A stretch of DNA of 62,470 nt from CAWBKV01 sp041946675 (GTDB lineage Archaea; Halobacteriota; Methanosarcinia; Methanotrichales; Methanotrichaceae). This document shows, piece after piece, positions 58,285 to 62,470 of the stretch; position 1 is the stretch's first letter, and every line of letters begins with the position of its first letter. Under the pieces are notes generated by a model. It made no database searches, had not been told where the DNA came from, and saw nothing but the letters and a program-made list of their open reading frames with translations. The stretch covers positions 1 through 62,470 of the forward strand of contig JBHGAU010000008.1 of the NCBI GenBank assembly GCA_041946675.1, read 5' to 3'. Position numbers and translations under genes: made by a program.

Positions 58285-58942
58285 TGCTACTCACATACTC
58301 CATAAGTTTATTTGCGACCCCGAATAACTATAATAAATAACTAAACTATAAAGATAACGATCGAGATTTAATGGCTAAGGTATAAATCGGAAATATAGCA
58401 GATGGTAATAAATTATTTGTAATATAAAAACGCCGGCTACTGATGGAATATCTCTCCTGAGTTTCCTCTATGATATAACCAATTTGTAGAGTTATTGCCG
58501 CTCATGGACATCCCGGAATTAATACAATCCCAAATTTCTTAGTCGTTTGCCAGACATGATTTTCTAAAGACTAAGCTGAATCGTATCTTGATAGCCATAA
58601 TTTGGCTCACAAAGTTATTCTAGTTATGTATGACTTGCGCGAAATATTATCGATGATGCCATGATTGATTTTACCCATTATAGTCCTATTGAATATTAAG
58701 AATTACTGGCGGAGAAGTTTAAGCTGCCGTCCAGTGAGCTTGAAAATCAGTTTGCAATCCTCAGACATCTTTTTACCTTTGAGCTAGAGTAGCGCTGAAA
58801 ATTTACCACAGATATATAATGAATATGTAGAAACTCTCAGGGTTGGGGAACGAAAAGTATAAGGAAAAAGAAATCAATATTAGCGAAATATGACAGGAAA
58901 ACAGCCAGTAATCCAGAAGAAAGCGGTATGAAAGGATGATCC
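58285..58942. other. Intergenic region with a decayed protein frame
   Basis: About 660 AT-rich bases. On the plus strand, 58624-58793 encodes pieces that look like one former protein: MYDLREILS, then in a second frame MIDFTHYSPIEY, a TAA, and ELLAEKFKLPSSELENQFAI. A frameshift and a stop split it. I cannot name the family. The last part of the region carries the copper-ATPase promoter. No RNA gene recognised. Confidence 0.35.
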
Positions 58943-61387
58943 ATGACGGAATACAAGAAGGCAGAGCTTAAGATTATAGGAATGGTTTGTGCAGCCTGTG
59001 TCTCTGCAATTGAAAAATCCCTGAAGAACTTGGATGGAATTTGCCGGGCGGAAGTGAATCTGGCCACTGAGATCGCATATATAGAATACGACCCAGAAAA
59101 GCTGAAGCTGGTTGATCTTGAGAGGGCAGTCAGGGATGCAGGCTACGATATAGTGGATGAAAAGGTTGTTCTGAAGATCGGCGGCATGGTCTGCGCCATG
59201 TGTGTCGGGGCTCTTGAGATTGCTTTCAAGAAGCTGGACGGAGTAGTTGAGGCAAGCGTCAACCTGGCTTCCGAGAAGGCTTACATCACATACAACCCGA
59301 GGATGACCTCCCTTGAGGATCTGAAAAAGGCTGTCGAGGATACAGGATACCAATATCTTGGCATTGCAGGAGAGGAGGTCTCTGCCGACTTAGAGAAAGA
59401 TGCGAGGGAGAAGGATCTCAGGGATAAGTTCCGCAGGATGGTCGTAGGTTTCACATTTAGCTTTCTCCTGATGGGGCTGATGTACCTGCCCATAGACCGT
59501 TTCTTCGGGGAAACCCTGATGGCTGTTCCCATGGGCTATCTGATGCTTACAATCTCCATTCTGCCGTTCATCTATGTGAGCTATCCAACATTCAGCGCTG
59601 CTTCCAGGGCTCTCAGAAATAGAAACCTGAACATGGACGTAATGTACTCAATGGGCATAGGTGTTGCTTACGTCTCCAGCATCATGGGCACATTCGGGAT
59701 TATATTGACTCCTGAGTTCATGTTCTATGAGACCGCCCTGATGCTCGCATCCTTTCTAACATTGGGGAGATACCTGGAGTCAAGGGCAAAGGGCAGAACC
59801 TCTGAGGCCATCAAGAAGCTTATCGGACTCCGGCCCAGGACGGCTACAGTCCTGAGGGATGAGAGCGAGATAGAGGTGCCTGTTGAGGATGTCCAGGTTG
59901 GCGACTTAATTCTTGTCCGCCCTGGCGAGAAGGTGCCTGTTGATGGCCTCGTAGTTGGCGGCGAAAGCTACGTGGATGAATCTATGATCACTGGTGAGCC
60001 GATCCCCGTTTTGAAAGATCCGGGCAGGAATGTGGTCGGAGGCACTTTGAACAAGAACGGTGTTATAAGATTTAAAGCAACCAAGGTCGGAAAAGACACT
60101 GTTCTCTCTCAGATCATATCTCTCGTTGAGCAGGCACAAGGGTCCAGGCCGCCAATACAGAGGATTGCTGATAGAGCTGTAGCCTACTTTATACCAACTG
60201 TGCTCACAATTGCCCTCGCAGCATTCATCGTCTGGTATTTCATCCTCGGCAGCACCCTGCTCTTCGCTTTAACGGCTCTAATATCTGTTTTAGTTGTGGC
60301 GTGCCCATGTGCGCTTGGCTTGGCCTCACCAACGGCAATTACAGTCGGAATCGGGAGGGGCGCTGAGCTTGGAGTCCTAATCAAGAACGGAGAGGCACTC
60401 GAGTTATCAGAGAAGCTGAATACTGTAGTGTTCGATAAGACTGGAACCCTGACAGCGGGCAGGCCTGATGTGACGGATATTATGGCCTTTGGTATAGATG
60501 AGCCGGAACTTCTAAGGCTTGCAGCAAGTGCTGAAAAGAACTCAGAGCATCCTCTGGCAGAGGCAGTGGTAAGGAAGGCCGAATCGGACGGACTTGCGTT
60601 AGCCGAGGCCAGCGACTTCGATGCTATTTCGGGTAAGGGTATTATTGCAACTATCGATGGAAGAGCTGTTGTTGTTGGCAATGGAATGCTGTTATCGGAC
60701 CGAGGTATTGCCATCACTGACGATGTACTCGCAAAAGCTGCCAAGTTCCAGGAACAGGGAAAGACGGTAGTCCTGATAGGCGTTGAAGGCAAGTTATCCG
60801 GAATAATAGCAATAGCAGATAAACTGAAGGATTCTGCGGGGCCAGCTATTGCTGAGCTCAAACGCATGAATCTTAAAGTAGCGATGATTACTGGGGATAA
60901 TGCCAGGAGTGCTTCTGCAACAGCATTACAAATAGGAATCGATAAGGTCTTAGCTGAGGTTCTGCCCGAGCAGAAGGCACAGGAAGTGAAGAAGCTTCAG
61001 GAGCAAGGGAATATCGTTTCTTTTGTAGGTGACGGCATTAACGATGCTCCGGCCCTGGCTCAATCGGATGTGGGAATAGCCATCGGCAGCGGCACAGATG
61101 TTGCCATCGAGACTGGAGAGATTGTGCTCATCAGAGATGATCTCCTTGACGCAGTGGCAGCAATCCAGCTCAGCAGAAAAGTGATATCCCGGGTGAAGCA
61201 GAACATATTCTGGGCTTTTGCCTACAATGCGGCGCTGATACCTCTGGCGGCTGGGGTTTTGTATCCGTTCTTTGGAATTACGTTCAGGCCCGAATATGCA
61301 GGCCTCGCAATGGCCATGAGCTCTATAACCGTGGTGTCGCTGTCGCTGCTGCTTAAAAGGTATATGCCTCCAGCAAAGGCTAAATAG
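58943..61387 (+). CDS. copA: Copper-translocating P1B-type ATPase
   Basis: An 814-residue heavy-metal pump of the CopA type. Two N-terminal metal-binding domains carry GMVCAACV (Cys16, Cys19) and GMVCAMCV (Cys84, Cys87). MITGEPIPV is the actuator motif, VVACPCALGLASPT the membrane metal site, VFDKTGTLTAGRP the phosphorylated Asp, SEHPLAEAV the nucleotide site and GDGINDAPALAQSDVGIAIGSGTD the hinge. It exports Cu(I). AGGAT precedes ATG 58943. No chaperone or copper regulator gene is next to it. Confidence 0.95.
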   Translation: MTEYKKAELKIIGMVCAACVSAIEKSLKNLDGICRAEVNLATEIAYIEYDPEKLKLVDLERAVRDAGYDIVDEKVVLKIGGMVCAMCVGALEIAFKKLDGVVEASVNLASEKAYITYNPRMTSLEDLKKAVEDTGYQYLGIAGEEVSADLEKDAREKDLRDKFRRMVVGFTFSFLLMGLMYLPIDRFFGETLMAVPMGYLMLTISILPFIYVSYPTFSAASRALRNRNLNMDVMYSMGIGVAYVSSIMGTFGIILTPEFMFYETALMLASFLTLGRYLESRAKGRTSEAIKKLIGLRPRTATVLRDESEIEVPVEDVQVGDLILVRPGEKVPVDGLVVGGESYVDESMITGEPIPVLKDPGRNVVGGTLNKNGVIRFKATKVGKDTVLSQIISLVEQAQGSRPPIQRIADRAVAYFIPTVLTIALAAFIVWYFILGSTLLFALTALISVLVVACPCALGLASPTAITVGIGRGAELGVLIKNGEALELSEKLNTVVFDKTGTLTAGRPDVTDIMAFGIDEPELLRLAASAEKNSEHPLAEAVVRKAESDGLALAEASDFDAISGKGIIATIDGRAVVVGNGMLLSDRGIAITDDVLAKAAKFQEQGKTVVLIGVEGKLSGIIAIADKLKDSAGPAIAELKRMNLKVAMITGDNARSASATALQIGIDKVLAEVLPEQKAQEVKKLQEQGNIVSFVGDGINDAPALAQSDVGIAIGSGTDVAIETGEIVLIRDDLLDAVAAIQLSRKVISRVKQNIFWAFAYNAALIPLAAGVLYPFFGITFRPEYAGLAMAMSSITVVSLSLLLKRYMPPAKAK

Positions 61388-61412
61388 ATTAATTTAGGAT
61401 GAAAGCAGGGCT

Positions 61413-61437
61413 AATCCCCGCCAATTCATTGGTGGGA
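61413..61437. repeat. Subterminal hairpin upstream of tnpB
   Basis: CCGCCAA-TTCA-TTGGTGG forms a short hairpin about 85-105 bases ahead of the TnpB start. IS200/IS605 elements carry such hairpins at their left end, so it may mark that end. Confidence 0.4.
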
Positions 61438-61520
61438 TACACTCCGTCCTTATTACTTTCGTCCTGCATACGTTGTCTATATATCTTATAAAGTCTACGG
61501 CTACAGAACGGTGAAGTAAT

Positions 61521-62470
61521 TTGCTGAAAGTGCTTCGCTATAGAATCTATCCAACAAAATCCCAGAGAACCAAGATGGTTGACACATTGGAGCTATGCAG
61601 ATGGACCTATAACGAAACACTTGCCATCAGAAAGAATACCTATGAGCAGGAAGGCAAATCAATCTCCTACTACGAAACCAAGAAGCTCTTGCCTCAGTGG
61701 AAAAAGGAAAAGCCTGAACTGAAAGGTATTCACTCCCAGGTTCTACAGGAAGTAGTAAAGAGAGTTGAACTGGCATATCAGGCGTTCTTCAGGCGAATCA
61801 AGGAAGGCAAAGATATTGGCTATCCCAGGTTCAAAGGATATGGCAGGTACGACAGCTTTACCTATACTCAGACAGGCTTTTCCCTGAAACCTGGAAAACT
61901 CTGGCTCTCCAAGATAGGCGATATCAAAATCAAGCTACATCGAGCCATCCTCGGAGAAATTCAGAGGCTCAACATCAGGAGGATGCCAACAGGGAAATGG
62001 TTTGTCTCCTTCATTGTGGATGTTGTTCCGGACGAACCTCTTCCAAAGACTGGATTATCGACAGGCATTGACGTTGGTCTGAAAAGCTTCATCACTCTAT
62101 CTAACGGAGAATATATCAATAATCCAAGGTTCTTTGTTCATGAAGAAAAGGCTCTTGCAAAAGCTCAAAGGAAGCTATCCAGGGCAGAAAAAGGAACGCC
62201 CGAAAAAGCAAGAGCTTTGAAAGCGGTTCATAGGGTTTATGAAAGAATCACCAACAAGAGAGATGACTTTGTACAAAAGCTATCTCTGAAACTTGTAAAA
62301 TCGTATGACTTGATAGCCTTTGAAGAGCTGAACATCAAAGGCATGGTCAAGAATCATTGTCTTGCAAAGCATATTGCGGATGCTGCCTGGAACAAACTAA
62401 TAATTACCACGTCTTACAAGGTGTTCCAGCCAGCGGGCTGGAACTTTTCCGACTATCGTCGGAAGGCAGA
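61521..62470 (+). mobile_element. tnpB: TnpB-type protein of an IS605/IS1341-like element, runs off the window
   Basis: An open frame from TTG 61521 (GGTGAAG ahead at 61510-61516) to the window end, at least 316 codons. It opens LLKVLRYRIYPTKSQRTKMV, has RWTYNETLAIRKNTYEQ, a RuvC strand GIDVGLKSFITLSNG (catalytic Asp) and FEELNIKGM (catalytic Glu). TnpB is an RNA-guided nuclease that helps these elements persist. After AWNKLIITTSYK, where the zinc-finger region with CSxC should follow, the sequence turns to VFQPAGWNFSDYRRKA with two inverted repeats in the DNA (62423-62464). The C-terminus may be disrupted there. No TnpA is seen. Confidence 0.82.
62423..62464. repeat. Two adjacent inverted repeats inside the tnpB 3' part
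   Basis: GTTCCAGCC-AGCG-GGCTGGAAC (62423-62444) and TTCCGAC-TATC-GTCGGAA (62447-62464), both perfect, three bases apart. They fall where the TnpB zinc-finger code is expected, which suggests insertion of another element or a fold of the element's guide RNA region. Confidence 0.7.

Noticed and set aside
60184..60867. Long minus-strand frame of 227 codons inside copA
   Set aside because: A shadow of the copper ATPase with low-complexity Ser/Ala content and no ribosome site.

Overview
This window reads as a stretch of chromosome from a methanogenic archaeon, most likely of the Methanothrix (Methanosaeta) kind. The basis is the coenzyme F420 genes cofE and cofC, archaeal GatD, a cupin-type phosphoglucose isomerase, PyrD/PyrK, an Lhr helicase, aIF2-beta, ribosomal protein L10e, a tRNA with an intron at the archaeal 37/38 position, and promoters with TATA boxes about 25-30 nt ahead of often leaderless starts. 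The genus is an inference; no rRNA is present.

Layout. 0.2-8 kb: a surface protein, an MTA/SAH deaminase, tRNA-Ser with an intron, a small zinc protein, a winged-helix regulator beside a secreted protein, and a CPBP protease. 7.2-15.8 kb: a surface-protein locus (secreted glycoproteins, a DUF1616 membrane protein, a 1141-residue DUF11 protein) closed by two more copies of the winged-helix regulator. 15.8-19.4 kb: a tight minus-strand operon pfkB - fructose-bisphosphate aldolase - phosphoglycerate mutase - HPr-kinase-like protein. 19.6-20.1 kb: three tandem small-RNA genes, each with its own TATA box, the same hairpin and a CCCTCC anti-Shine-Dalgarno tail. 20.2-23.7 kb: an overlapping operon MoxR ATPase - FwdC-like GXGXG protein - VWA protein, followed by tRNA-His. 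24-26.7 kb: a secreted small protein, a C45 hydrolase, an Sm-like protein. 27-31.3 kb: an accessory island with an AT-rich helicase-nuclease fusion, a family of ~142-bp repeats (three tandem copies and one inverted copy), an orphan YgiT-type zinc protein and a RelE toxin with a ribbon-helix-helix antitoxin that lacks an ATG start. 31.4-49 kb: mostly housekeeping genes (pyrD/pyrK, F420, translation, purine and methylthio salvage). 48.7-58.3 kb: Lhr helicase, membrane enzymes, UbiA and Pgi. 58.9-62.5 kb: copper ATPase and a TnpB-type IS element running off the end.

How the genes work together. PfkB, aldolase, phosphoglycerate mutase and, 38 kb away, Pgi cover hexose-phosphate steps of glycolysis/gluconeogenesis, with the HPr-kinase-like protein as a candidate regulator or dedicated kinase. 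The deaminase at 1.2-2.4 kb and the phosphorylase at 44.3-45.1 kb form the archaeal route by which 5'-methylthioadenosine is first deaminated and then phosphorolysed. MoxR/VWA pairs elsewhere mature metalloenzymes, and the FwdC-like protein between them here suggests a client. The best candidates for undescribed systems are the tandem anti-SD small RNAs, the MoxR-GXGXG-VWA operon, the HPr-kinase-like glycolytic operon and the helicase-nuclease island.

Two very short membrane proteins (30 and 32 residues), one frameshifted or extended small secreted protein, one amidase gene with an in-frame stop and an IS630 remnant are also recorded.
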